Of a stretch of 64,000 nt of DNA, positions 7,851 to 15,235 are shown piece by piece. Below the pieces are notes generated by a model. That model searched no databases and was not told where the DNA came from. It saw only the letters and a list, made by a program, of their open reading frames with translations. Source of the stretch: Pueribacillus theae (GTDB taxonomy: Bacteria; Bacillota; Bacilli; Bacillales; UBA6769); assembly GCF_003097615.1 (NCBI RefSeq), contig NZ_QCZG01000014.1:1-64000 (forward strand), in the 5' to 3' direction. Each line of letters begins with the position of its first letter. The stretch's first letter is position 1. The translations under genes and the position numbers were made by a program.

Positions 7851-10304
7851 ATGGGGGATGGCTATCCTAGCCGCGAACAATATAAAAAACAAAGGTATCA
7901 AAGAAAAAGAATACTTGGAAAATTGGCCATTCACATTGTGATGGCATTTTTTATCTGCGTCATCTTACTTACGGGTGGCTTTGCGTATACTGCAATATCC
8001 TATGTAAAAGAAGCGCCGAAATTAAATCCCAAGCAGTTAATCGCTCCTCAGTCATCGACGATTTATGATATGAATAATAAGAAAGTAACCGATATCTCCG
8101 GAGAAGAATACCGTAAAACAGTCCCTTTGGAACAAGTGCCAAAAACAGTCCAGAATGCGTTTTTATCTGTTGAGGATGCGAGATTTTGGGAGCATCATGG
8201 CATTGATTTCAAACGGCTTGGCGGTGCGGTCGTGGCAAATCTTAGTGAAGGCTTCGGGGCGGAAGGAGGCAGCACGATCACACAACAGCTAGTCAAGCTC
8301 TCCTTTTTATCCCCTGAAAAAACCATAAAGCGAAAGGTACAGGAAGCGTATTTAGCATTAAAATTGGAGAGGCGATACTCGAAAGAAGAAATTTTAGAAA
8401 TGTACATCAATAAAGTGTATCTTGGCGAAGGTGCGTATGGTGTCGCCACGGCAGCAGAAGTGTATTTCGGAAAGTCGGTGAAGGATCTAAACATCAGTGA
8501 GGCTGCATTACTGGCAGGGCTCCCGCAAAGGCCAAGCGGCTATAATCCATTCAAATATCCCGAACTGGCTGAGAAGAGAAGAAATACAGTTCTCTCTTTA
8601 ATGGAACAGCATGGCTACATATCGGAAAAGGAAAAAATGGAAGCACAATCCATTCCTGTTGGCAAGCTGCTTACAAAACGAGGGGAAAAAACCAAATATA
8701 ACAGCTTTACGGATCATGTTATCGAAGAGCTGAAAGAAAAAGGAATCGACGAGAAAGCACTTTATACACAAGGACTAAAAATCTACACAACGCTTGATCC
8801 AAAAGCACAGGAATTTACCGAAAAAGTATTAACGACAAACGAGTATATTGATTATCCTGATGATAAATTCAAAGCGGGTGTCGTCCTTTTAGATACAAAA
8901 ACAGGGGAAGTACGGGCAATCGGCGGCAACCGTAATTCAGAGGAAAAAGAAATCCAAAGGGGTTTCAACTATGCCACGCAAGTAAAGCGCCAGCCGGGCT
9001 CTACAGCTAAGCCCATTATGGCCTATGGACCGGCGATTGAAAAGTTAAAATGGCCTACCTACAAACAAATAAAAGATGAACAAATTGTGATGAATGGTAA
9101 AGTTTTCAAAAACTGGAACAATCGTTACCACGGATACGTATCAATACGGACGGCTTTGCAATGGTCGTATAATATCCCGGCCATTAAAGCTATGCAGGAA
9201 GTAGGCGCTGAAGAGGCCAAGCAATTTGCCGGAAAGCTTGGCATTGAATTGGATGAAGTGTATCCACCGTATGCGATTGGTGGGTTTAGAGATGGGATCT
9301 CCCCTCTTCAACTGGCCGGAGCCTATGCAGCGTTTGGAAATGAGGGTGTTTTTAACGAACCTCATACTGTACGGAAGGTTGTCTACCCTGATGGCAAGGA
9401 AAAAAACCTCCAACCGAAACCTGTACAGGCAATGAGTGATTATACGGCTTATCTGATTACGGATATGCTCAAAACGGTTGTGACAAGTGGTACAGGGCAG
9501 ATGGCAAACATTCCGGGGCTGCCCTTGGCCGGGAAAACGGGTACGAATCAGCTTCCGGAGGAGATTTCCGGACCGGGAGTAAAGGATGCCTGGTTCGCCG
9601 GATACACAACTCTCTACACCGCTGCGGTCTGGACAGGGTACGATCAAACGACACAGGAAACCTTCATCCACTCAAAGGATGATGACATCGCCAAATTAAT
9701 TTTTAAACAAATCATGTCTCAAGTTTCCGAAGGCAAAGAAACTCCTGATTTTACGATGCCTTCTTCGGTTGTGAGGGTAAATCAAGTTGATTTGGCAGTC
9801 AGAGGGGCCGCACCGGAAAAGAATCCTGTAATAGAAAATAAGCCACATAAAAGAAATAATGTGGAAAACAATGTACAGAACAAAGAAGAGGTTGAAAAGA
9901 AGAAGGAAGATGCCAAGGAGGAAATGAAAGAACAAGAGAAAAAGCAAGAGCGACAGAACGAACCTGATCCAAAGCAGGAAAATAAAGACCAGAAAACACC
10001 TAATAATAACAATCCTGAAAATTCAGGTCGAGAAAAGCCGGGCCAGGACAATAAGCAGCCTGTAGAAGATAAGAAGGAAAATAAACCGAAAGACAACGGG
10101 AATAACAAGGATAATAAGGAAGAAAATAAAGAGAACGACAATAAGGGCAATAATGACAAAGGCAATTCAGGAAATCAGCCGCCAGGAAATAAGGAACCCC
10201 TTCCTTCCGGGGGAAATGGCGGATCTGGAGGCGGCGGTGAGAAAAAAGGTGAAGCACCCAGCCAACCTCCTCCGTCAAAAAAAGAAAGTGAAAGTCAGAA
10301 TTAA
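7851..10304 (+). CDS. class A penicillin-binding protein (PBP1A-like)
   Basis: Bifunctional peptidoglycan synthase of about 817 residues; the ATG at 7851 is preferred over a GTG at 7845 because of AGGGGG spacing. It has a short basic cytoplasmic tail, one membrane helix (about 27-50), a GT51 glycosyltransferase domain with catalytic Glu near residue 110 (SVEDARFWEHHG) and GGSTITQQL, then a transpeptidase domain with S386 in STAK, S441-Y-N and K564-T-G. The last 170 residues are a low-complexity tail rich in Lys, Glu, Asn, Pro and later Gly. It polymerises and cross-links cell wall outside the membrane. No FN3 domain is evident before the tail. Monocistronic, with its own terminator. Confidence 0.93.
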   Translation: MGDGYPSREQYKKQRYQRKRILGKLAIHIVMAFFICVILLTGGFAYTAISYVKEAPKLNPKQLIAPQSSTIYDMNNKKVTDISGEEYRKTVPLEQVPKTVQNAFLSVEDARFWEHHGIDFKRLGGAVVANLSEGFGAEGGSTITQQLVKLSFLSPEKTIKRKVQEAYLALKLERRYSKEEILEMYINKVYLGEGAYGVATAAEVYFGKSVKDLNISEAALLAGLPQRPSGYNPFKYPELAEKRRNTVLSLMEQHGYISEKEKMEAQSIPVGKLLTKRGEKTKYNSFTDHVIEELKEKGIDEKALYTQGLKIYTTLDPKAQEFTEKVLTTNEYIDYPDDKFKAGVVLLDTKTGEVRAIGGNRNSEEKEIQRGFNYATQVKRQPGSTAKPIMAYGPAIEKLKWPTYKQIKDEQIVMNGKVFKNWNNRYHGYVSIRTALQWSYNIPAIKAMQEVGAEEAKQFAGKLGIELDEVYPPYAIGGFRDGISPLQLAGAYAAFGNEGVFNEPHTVRKVVYPDGKEKNLQPKPVQAMSDYTAYLITDMLKTVVTSGTGQMANIPGLPLAGKTGTNQLPEEISGPGVKDAWFAGYTTLYTAAVWTGYDQTTQETFIHSKDDDIAKLIFKQIMSQVSEGKETPDFTMPSSVVRVNQVDLAVRGAAPEKNPVIENKPHKRNNVENNVQNKEEVEKKKEDAKEEMKEQEKKQERQNEPDPKQENKDQKTPNNNNPENSGREKPGQDNKQPVEDKKENKPKDNGNNKDNKEENKENDNKGNNDKGNSGNQPPGNKEPLPSGGNGGSGGGGEKKGEAPSQPPPSKKESESQN

Positions 10305-10316
10305 AGCTTCCTCTGT

Positions 10317-10372
10317 TTAAAACTAAACTGCATGATGGAAGAGTTGGACTCTCCCTTTCAGTTTAGTTTTTT
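10317..10372 (+). terminator. intrinsic terminator after the PBP gene
   Basis: AAAACTAAACTG pairs with CAGTTTAGTTTT across a 30-base loop and is followed by a T-rich run. Confidence 0.7.
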
Positions 10373-10436
10373 ACTTTTTTTATTCAGAATCCAATTTCTT
10401 CAATTAAAAAAACTTGATATAAAAAGTTTGATCGCT

Positions 10437-10762
10437 GTTGGACGTGGACAAATGGGAGTTGGAACCGTACACCATATTGCGTGGCGAGCAAATAACGTCA
10501 AAGACCAACTCGATTGGAAAAAGTATCTTGAAGGTTATGGATTTGGGGTAACTCCTGTAGGGACAGAAATTATTTCCATGCCATTTATTTTAGAGAGCAT
10601 GGGGAAATCCTGTTTGAGATTGCGACGGATCCTCCTGGGTTCGCGCATGATGAGTCACAAGAGACAATGGGACAAACGTTCATGTTGCCTGAGCAGTTTG
10701 AGCCTTATAGAAAACAGTTCGAAAAGACTTTGTTTCCAATTGAGGTAAGAGAATTGGATTAA
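10437..10762 (+). pseudogene. remnant of a ring-cleaving (VOC) dioxygenase, MhqA/YkcA-like
   Basis: The 5' part of the gene is missing. The first part reads GQMGVGTVHHIAWRANNV, which carries the metal-ligand His region of glyoxalase-fold ring-cleaving dioxygenases. A frameshift near 10559 moves the homology to another frame, which runs through YFHAIYFREHGEILFEIATD, continues with DPPGFAHDESQETMGQT and ends ...FPIEVRELD at TAA 10760-10762. In bacilli such genes lie next to mhqD and defend against quinones and diphenols. An mhqD remnant does follow here. Not functional. Confidence 0.7.
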
Positions 10763-10841
10763 TTTCAAGAGAGGTGGTTTTCGTGCTTTCCGTTGATTCA
10801 ATAAGACAAACAGAATGGAAAATCCTGAAAGGGGATAAATG

Positions 10842-11125
10842 ATGAAACATCTATTTCACTTCATTCAGCAAAGTCTCTCACTTCTATAAGTTGTGAGTGA
10901 AATGCAAATTGGTATTCCATTCAGTGGGGGTTCAAACCCCGGCTAAATAAAGTTAAAGCTTCCGGCGGATGCCACAGATTTTTAGAGGAAATTTATCGAG
11001 CAAGGCTCGATAAAATCTGAGCGCAAATACGCCAAGGCGCATTTGATTCAGGGGCAAAATCCAACAAAGCCGACGTTGTTATTGCTCCACGGTACAGGTG
11101 GCAATGAATCAGACCTATTGCCTTT
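10842..11125 (+). pseudogene. N-terminal remnant of an mhqD-like esterase, interrupted
   Basis: AAAGGGGATAAATG gives a good start at 10842 (MKHLF), but after about five codons a structured repeat intervenes. Homology resumes at about 11041 with GQNPTKPTLLLLHGTGGNES and DLLPF, the oxyanion-loop region of the MhqD phospholipase/carboxylesterase family. It stops again near 11125. The downstream half of the gene is found inverted at 11165-11429. An mhqA-like remnant precedes it, as in the usual mhq arrangement. Confidence 0.65.
10866..11045. repeat. structured MITE-like insertion within the mhqD remnant
   Basis: About 180 bases with nested inverted repeats: TTTATCGAG/CTCGATAAA (10992-11014) inside CAGATTTT/AAAATCTG (10975-11019), plus GGGGTTCAAACCCC (10927-10940) and a GCC/GGC hairpin near 11030-11040. 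ATTCAG flanks it on both sides (10863-10868 and 11046-11051). It has no coding capacity. It looks like a small non-autonomous repeat; I recall similar blocks in other Bacillus genomes but cannot verify that here. Confidence 0.45.
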
Positions 11126-11164
11126 TGTGAACATAATCAATTATTGGACAATGGAATGCCCCGG

Positions 11165-11429
11165 TTTTTGATTGCTGAACAGATTGGATCATTTGTCCCA
11201 ACTGCAATAAAAACGAACTTCCCCGAGAAAATCAGGTAAATCAATTCCTCTTCGCGGTACCATTGGATGATGTAGGATGGCACCCTTTAAGGCATCTTTA
11301 AAGTGAAATAATAAACTTGCAGCAATGTAGCCCCGTTTGAATAACCGATTTCCATCATATTATTCCGATCAAACTTATACTTTTCTGCTGCTTCATCAAG
11401 AAATTCATGTAACTCTTTTGTTCTAGTAA
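11165..11429 (-). pseudogene. inverted middle part of the mhqD-like gene
   Basis: The reverse strand reads TRTKELHEFLDEAAEKYKFD, then RNNMMEIGYSNGA, which contains the alpha/beta-hydrolase nucleophile elbow (GYSNG). After a frameshift it continues LFHFKDALKGAILHHPMVPR, and after another it reads FVFIAVGTNDPICSAIKN with the acid region (GTNDP). This is the continuation expected after the forward fragment at 11041-11125, but on the other strand. A small inversion followed by decay explains it. Confidence 0.6.
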
Positions 11430-11715
11430 TAAGGTAGGTGATGCTGTGACAAAGTGGTTGAACAACTCAAAATGCGAGGGGGCTACGAAACTTTATTTTA
11501 CTTGCACTATTTGTATTGATATTTACTTTTCCAGAACTGGGTGCTTTAACAGATGGCAAAAATAAAGTGGTAGCGAGGCTGCATAAACTGGGGGACTGAG
11601 GACTGTAAAATCCCTTCAGGATAATGCGCTGAAGTCAAGACTGTCTAATGGTATCATAGGAGATACACATTAATGCAATACAAGAAAAGAACGAATGAAA
11701 GGGTGTGAACGGTTT
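11430..11715. other. 286-base gap with degenerate coding traces
   Basis: A frame around 11481-11600 reads a hydrophobic stretch (ILLALFVLIFTFPELGALTD) and ends soon after. It could be the signal-peptide end of a lost secreted protein, but no family is recognised and there is no convincing start site. Confidence 0.3.
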
Positions 11716-12248
11716 ATGTTCAAGCAATTGCAGGCATTTGCAAATCAAGAGAAAATGGTGGAGATCTATACCGATATTGAAGATGGCGAGAAATTTTCCG
11801 TTGCCAAAGTATTGGATGTTTCAGAAGACTATACCATTTTAGCCAATGTTTCACCAAATGGAATGAATGACGGTTTTTCTCTTATTAAAACAGATGATAT
11901 TTATCAGCTAAATACAGAAACCCGATATATACAAAATATCGAAAAGTTATATAAAGCTAAAAACAAAACCATTTAAAAATCGATATAGACAATGAAGATT
12001 TATTGATTGGATTCCTGGAATTCGCCCAAAAAAACCGTTGCGCCACATTGGTGGAACTATTTGAAAGCAGCATTGTGCAAGGCTTTATAAAAGATATTTC
12101 AGAAGATATTGTTATCGTATCCAACCTGACCGATGATGGAGATCCTGATGGCGAATCGTTTTTTAAACTTGAAGACATTTCCTTTATTTCTTGTGACAAT
12201 GAAGCATTAAATTGCCTTAAGATTCTATATGAAAATACCAATATGTGA
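11716..12248 (+). pseudogene. unknown immunity-like protein, split by a frameshift
   Basis: Two adjacent readings form one protein. The first (MFKQLQAFANQEKMVEIYTD and on) starts at the ATG at 11716 and runs to 11976. The second, in another frame, resumes as HLKIDIDNEDLLIGFLEFAQ and ends at 12248. The shift lies in an A-rich run near 11965-11975. The whole would be about 177 acidic residues. Both halves share a pattern in which a beta-rich piece ends with ...SEDxxI(V/L), then N(V/L)xxxGxxDGxS and (K/E)xxDI, so the protein looks like a tandem duplication. No known domain is recognised. It lies in a group of orphan small acidic proteins. Confidence 0.55.
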
Positions 12249-12275
12249 TTTCAAATACTCTTTAACTTAAATAAG

Positions 12276-12310
12276 TGCATTTCCTGGAAATAAGGGATGC
12301 TATTTTTTTT
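12276..12310 (+). terminator. intrinsic terminator
   Basis: GCATTTC pairs (with G-U) with GGGATGC and is followed by eight T. It separates the frameshifted gene from the gene at 12330, whose SD lies just beyond the T-run. Confidence 0.55.
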
Positions 12311-12329
12311 GAAGGGAAGTGTTTTGCCT

Positions 12330-12728
12330 ATGAAATTTCGACAAAAAGATTTCAGTGAAGAACTGAAGGGAAAAATCCGAAATACGGAATTGGCATTAAA
12401 GAGCCATGTCGAAAAACTGCTAAGCAGCTACAAGCCCATTTTTGCCGAGAAAAATGTAGATTTTGATGCCGGATTCGATAGAGAGGGAAATGACCCATTT
12501 CAGCCAGGATACAGGTCTTCCGTTTCAATTGGAATATCTGAAAATGATGAACTGATTGATTTGCATCTTCTTAAGATATGGGAATGCGATCGTTATATAG
12601 TGGGAGTGCCTACTGCAAAAAATATCCCCGGCAGCAAGATCATTGGGGAACTATTGGATGAACCGTTGGAAGAAGTGAAAAAAGAACTAAAGGAATATAT
12701 TGAGGAAGTATTATATAATCTAGATTAA
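12330..12728 (+). CDS. unknown acidic protein, immunity-like
   Basis: 132 residues from the ATG at 12330 (GAAGGGAAG upstream); an earlier in-frame start lies inside the terminator T-run and is rejected. The protein is Glu/Lys-rich and mixed alpha/beta, with a segment SSVSIGISENDELIDLHLL that looks like a beta hairpin and a helical C-terminus. No catalytic motif, signal or membrane segment. Size, acidity and placement among similar small cytosolic proteins fit orphan immunity proteins of polymorphic toxin systems, but that is inference; no toxin gene is present. Confidence 0.6.
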   Translation: MKFRQKDFSEELKGKIRNTELALKSHVEKLLSSYKPIFAEKNVDFDAGFDREGNDPFQPGYRSSVSIGISENDELIDLHLLKIWECDRYIVGVPTAKNIPGSKIIGELLDEPLEEVKKELKEYIEEVLYNLD

Positions 12729-12775
12729 CTCTTGGGGGACAGGAATGATAGCATCTAAAAATTGGAGGTTCATAG

Positions 12776-13576
12776 ATGTTTCCAATTGGAGAACAGCCTG
12801 ATTTTATGAAAGATTTAGATCAAATTGACGTGATGCCAGAGGAGATTGCTTTACAGGGAAAAACTAAAAATCTTGAACGATTGAAGGATTTCCCAAATAT
12901 TAAAAAATTATGGTTGTTTACGGTTAACCAAGCTGAGTTTGATCTTATTCTTAAGTATGTAAGACCGAAAGAAATTTACGTTTATGAAATGAAAGTAGAA
13001 GACCTATCCGCATTAGAACACTTATCAGATACAGAGCAAATTTATTTATGTTGGAATCCAAAAGCAACGAAGCTTTGGGATTTAACTAAAAATAGAAATT
13101 TAAAAAGCTTGTTAATAGAGGATTTTAAGAAATTAAATGACTTGGAAGCTTTGCAACATGGTCATGCACTCGAAGAATTAGCATTATCAGGCGGCATATC
13201 GAATCCTTTGAACATTGATACGCTTGCCCCCCTTAAGAATTTGGCTGCTCTTAAGAATTTAAACTTAACGAACATACGGATAAAAGATAATTCTTTAGAA
13301 CCCTTGGCCAAATTAACTCATTTACTGAAGCTAACCATATCAAATCAGCTTCCAACCGAAGAATATGCAAGATTATCTGTTGCTCTTCCCCATACGGAAT
13401 GTGAATATTTTAAGCCATATGTAAAACTAGATAGCCCGATAGATGGCAAAGATATCATGGTCGTTGGCAAACGCAAGCCTTTCCTAAATTCATCAACCGA
13501 TCTAGAAAAGCTGAAAAAATATATAAAACAGTTTCGAGAATACCAAGAAAACTTTAAAAATCAGTACAAAAAATAA
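12776..13576 (+). CDS. leucine-rich-repeat protein, immunity-like
   Basis: 266 residues with an irregular leucine-rich repeat array from about residue 35 to 190 (repeats such as LEALQHGHALEELALSGGIS and LKNLAALKNLNLTNIRIKDN). The protein is cytosolic, and a lysine-rich C-terminal tail (residues 235-266) is probably helical. ATTGGAGGTT gives a strong SD. LRR proteins of this kind in bacilli are often found beside toxin or immunity genes and act through protein binding, but nothing here shows the partner. It is followed by a convergent MFS transporter 19 bases away. Confidence 0.6.
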   Translation: MFPIGEQPDFMKDLDQIDVMPEEIALQGKTKNLERLKDFPNIKKLWLFTVNQAEFDLILKYVRPKEIYVYEMKVEDLSALEHLSDTEQIYLCWNPKATKLWDLTKNRNLKSLLIEDFKKLNDLEALQHGHALEELALSGGISNPLNIDTLAPLKNLAALKNLNLTNIRIKDNSLEPLAKLTHLLKLTISNQLPTEEYARLSVALPHTECEYFKPYVKLDSPIDGKDIMVVGKRKPFLNSSTDLEKLKKYIKQFREYQENFKNQYKK

Positions 13577-13595
13577 AGCAGCACCAAATATGATG

Positions 13596-14963
13596 CTACC
13601 GTAGTTGCTTCGGCTTCTTGATTTTCCCGGGAAGTTTCCATGAGATAAAAGCGACAACAAAGCAAAAGACAAAGGAAACGATCGCGACAATGTGAAAATG
13701 AGCATCATCGAGATGGCCTGTAAACGCCATGCCAAGAAAGCTGCCTGATAAAATCGATCCTAAATAGCGGCTTGTTTGAAATAGGCCTGACGCAGCTCCT
13801 GTGTCTTCTTCGTCCACATGCTCATAAAGGGCAGTCTGTGCAGAAATATTAGTGAAACCGTTGCTTATCCCAAGGACAATCATAATCATGATTAGCCAAA
13901 TAAGAAGTGAGTTTTCATTGTAAGTTAATAATAGTCCTGTACCTATTAGAAGAATCACTGAGCCAATGACCATTGCTAATTTCGAACCATTCCGATCAAT
14001 CATCCGGCCTGCAAGTGGTGTGACAAGAACACTGCACCCTGCAAGGGCAAGCATAATCAACCCGGCATGTTCTTCGCTGTAGCCGCGGACTTGCTGCAAC
14101 AGTGTCGGAAGGCCAAAAAAGTAATTATAGTAAACAAAATTGATTAGCATAAATTGGAGGTAAACGCTCGTAACATTTATGTTTTTCTTTAAAGATACAA
14201 CATCGATAAACGGTTCGGCTCGTCTCTTTTCAAAAGCATAGAAGATCACCCCTGCGACCAAAAAGAGCATAAGTGCCCACCAGCGAGTCTTTTCAGTAAA
14301 CGAAAGCAAGAAAAGAATCAAACCCAATATTGAGATAATGAAAAGCATAATACCAACAAAATCAATACGTTTCCATTCGAAATTTACTTCGCCGTCTTTT
14401 GGCAAAATAAAGATAGCCAACAAAATGGCTGCGATAATAACAGGGAAATTGATCACAAAAATGGCGGGCCAATCCCATCCTGCTACGAGAAATCCGCCAA
14501 TGGTTGGGCCAAAAGCAGCTGAAGTGGAAGAAAAAATCGTAACGATGGAAATGGCGCGAGCTTGTTTCTCGGTAATATGTGAGCGAATCATGCTCATTCC
14601 ACTTGGAAAAAGTGTTGAACTGCCAATTGCCTGTAAAGCTCGACACCCGAGCAAAAATCCATAATTTGGGGAAAAAGGAGCTAAGGAACAGGATACGCCT
14701 ACGAGAATAAGGCCAATTAGAAATAATCGCTTTGCCCCGAACATGTCGCTTAGTTTTCCCATGACCGGCTGCCCGGCTGCGCTCGCAAGATAAAAGATGG
14801 AAATAAGCCATGATGCATCAGCAAAAGTTAGGGAAAAATCACGTTGCATTTGAGTCAAGGCGACAGAAATCATTGATGAATTCAAAGGATTGAGCAGAAT
14901 CCCCAATCCAACAGTTAAGATAAGCAGCCAAGCTTTTGGATATGTTTTAGTCATGTTAGTCAC
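13596..14963 (-). CDS. MFS drug exporter, DHA2 type
   Basis: 455 residues with about 14 hydrophobic segments. The loop 2-3 signature (GKLSDMFGAKRLFLIG) and the motif-C-like region GPTIGGFLVAGWDWPAIFVIN are those of the EmrB/QacA (DHA2) drug:proton antiporters. It would export hydrophobic compounds across the cytoplasmic membrane using the proton gradient. Monocistronic and convergent with the LRR gene. Substrate unknown. Confidence 0.85.
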   Translation of the reverse strand: MTNMTKTYPKAWLLILTVGLGILLNPLNSSMISVALTQMQRDFSLTFADASWLISIFYLASAAGQPVMGKLSDMFGAKRLFLIGLILVGVSCSLAPFSPNYGFLLGCRALQAIGSSTLFPSGMSMIRSHITEKQARAISIVTIFSSTSAAFGPTIGGFLVAGWDWPAIFVINFPVIIAAILLAIFILPKDGEVNFEWKRIDFVGIMLFIISILGLILFLLSFTEKTRWWALMLFLVAGVIFYAFEKRRAEPFIDVVSLKKNINVTSVYLQFMLINFVYYNYFFGLPTLLQQVRGYSEEHAGLIMLALAGCSVLVTPLAGRMIDRNGSKLAMVIGSVILLIGTGLLLTYNENSLLIWLIMIMIVLGISNGFTNISAQTALYEHVDEEDTGAASGLFQTSRYLGSILSGSFLGMAFTGHLDDAHFHIVAIVSFVFCFVVAFISWKLPGKIKKPKQLR

Positions 14964-15000
14964 CCGGAAAAATGTTTTTCAATAAAACGAGACTTATCAG

Positions 15001-15090
15001 GAAACCCAGTGTCCGTTAGCGCCCGCTTAGACTTCTTAGATTACTCTCGAAATCTTGTACAGGGTGTCTTGCGGACGGTTGCGGCATGAT
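15001..15090 (-). repeat. dispersed repeat, copy 2
   Basis: On the reverse strand GCAACCGTCCGCAAGAC (about 15066-15084) matches the core at 5509-5525 with one change. An inexact inverted block with GTCCGTTAGCG lies on the left side (about 15010). It is intergenic, between the MFS and ATP sulfurylase genes. Confidence 0.4.
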
Positions 15091-15163
15091 AAATTATTTC
15101 AATAAAAACAATGATACCCTTTTGGAGCTTCCAGATCAAAGATTTCAATGTTTTACCAGAAAA

Positions 15164-15211
15164 GGACTTACCCGCGTTATATGAAACGGAAAGCGGGTAA
15201 GTCCTATTTTT
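15164..15211. terminator. bidirectional terminator
   Basis: GGACTTACCCGC (15164-15175) pairs perfectly with GCGGGTAAGTCC (15193-15204). T-runs follow on both strands. It ends the leftward ATP sulfurylase transcript. Confidence 0.8.
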
Positions 15212-15235
15212 AAGAGCTTTCTTCAGTATTATAAA

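Noticed and set aside
9141-10278. Several open frames on the minus strand inside the PBP gene
   Set aside because: They are shadows of the coding and low-complexity sequence of the PBP gene on the plus strand.
10332-10748. Open frame of 138 codons taken as an intact gene
   Set aside because: It starts inside the PBP terminator, and only its middle matches a dioxygenase. The true C-terminus lies in another frame, so it is a pseudogene.
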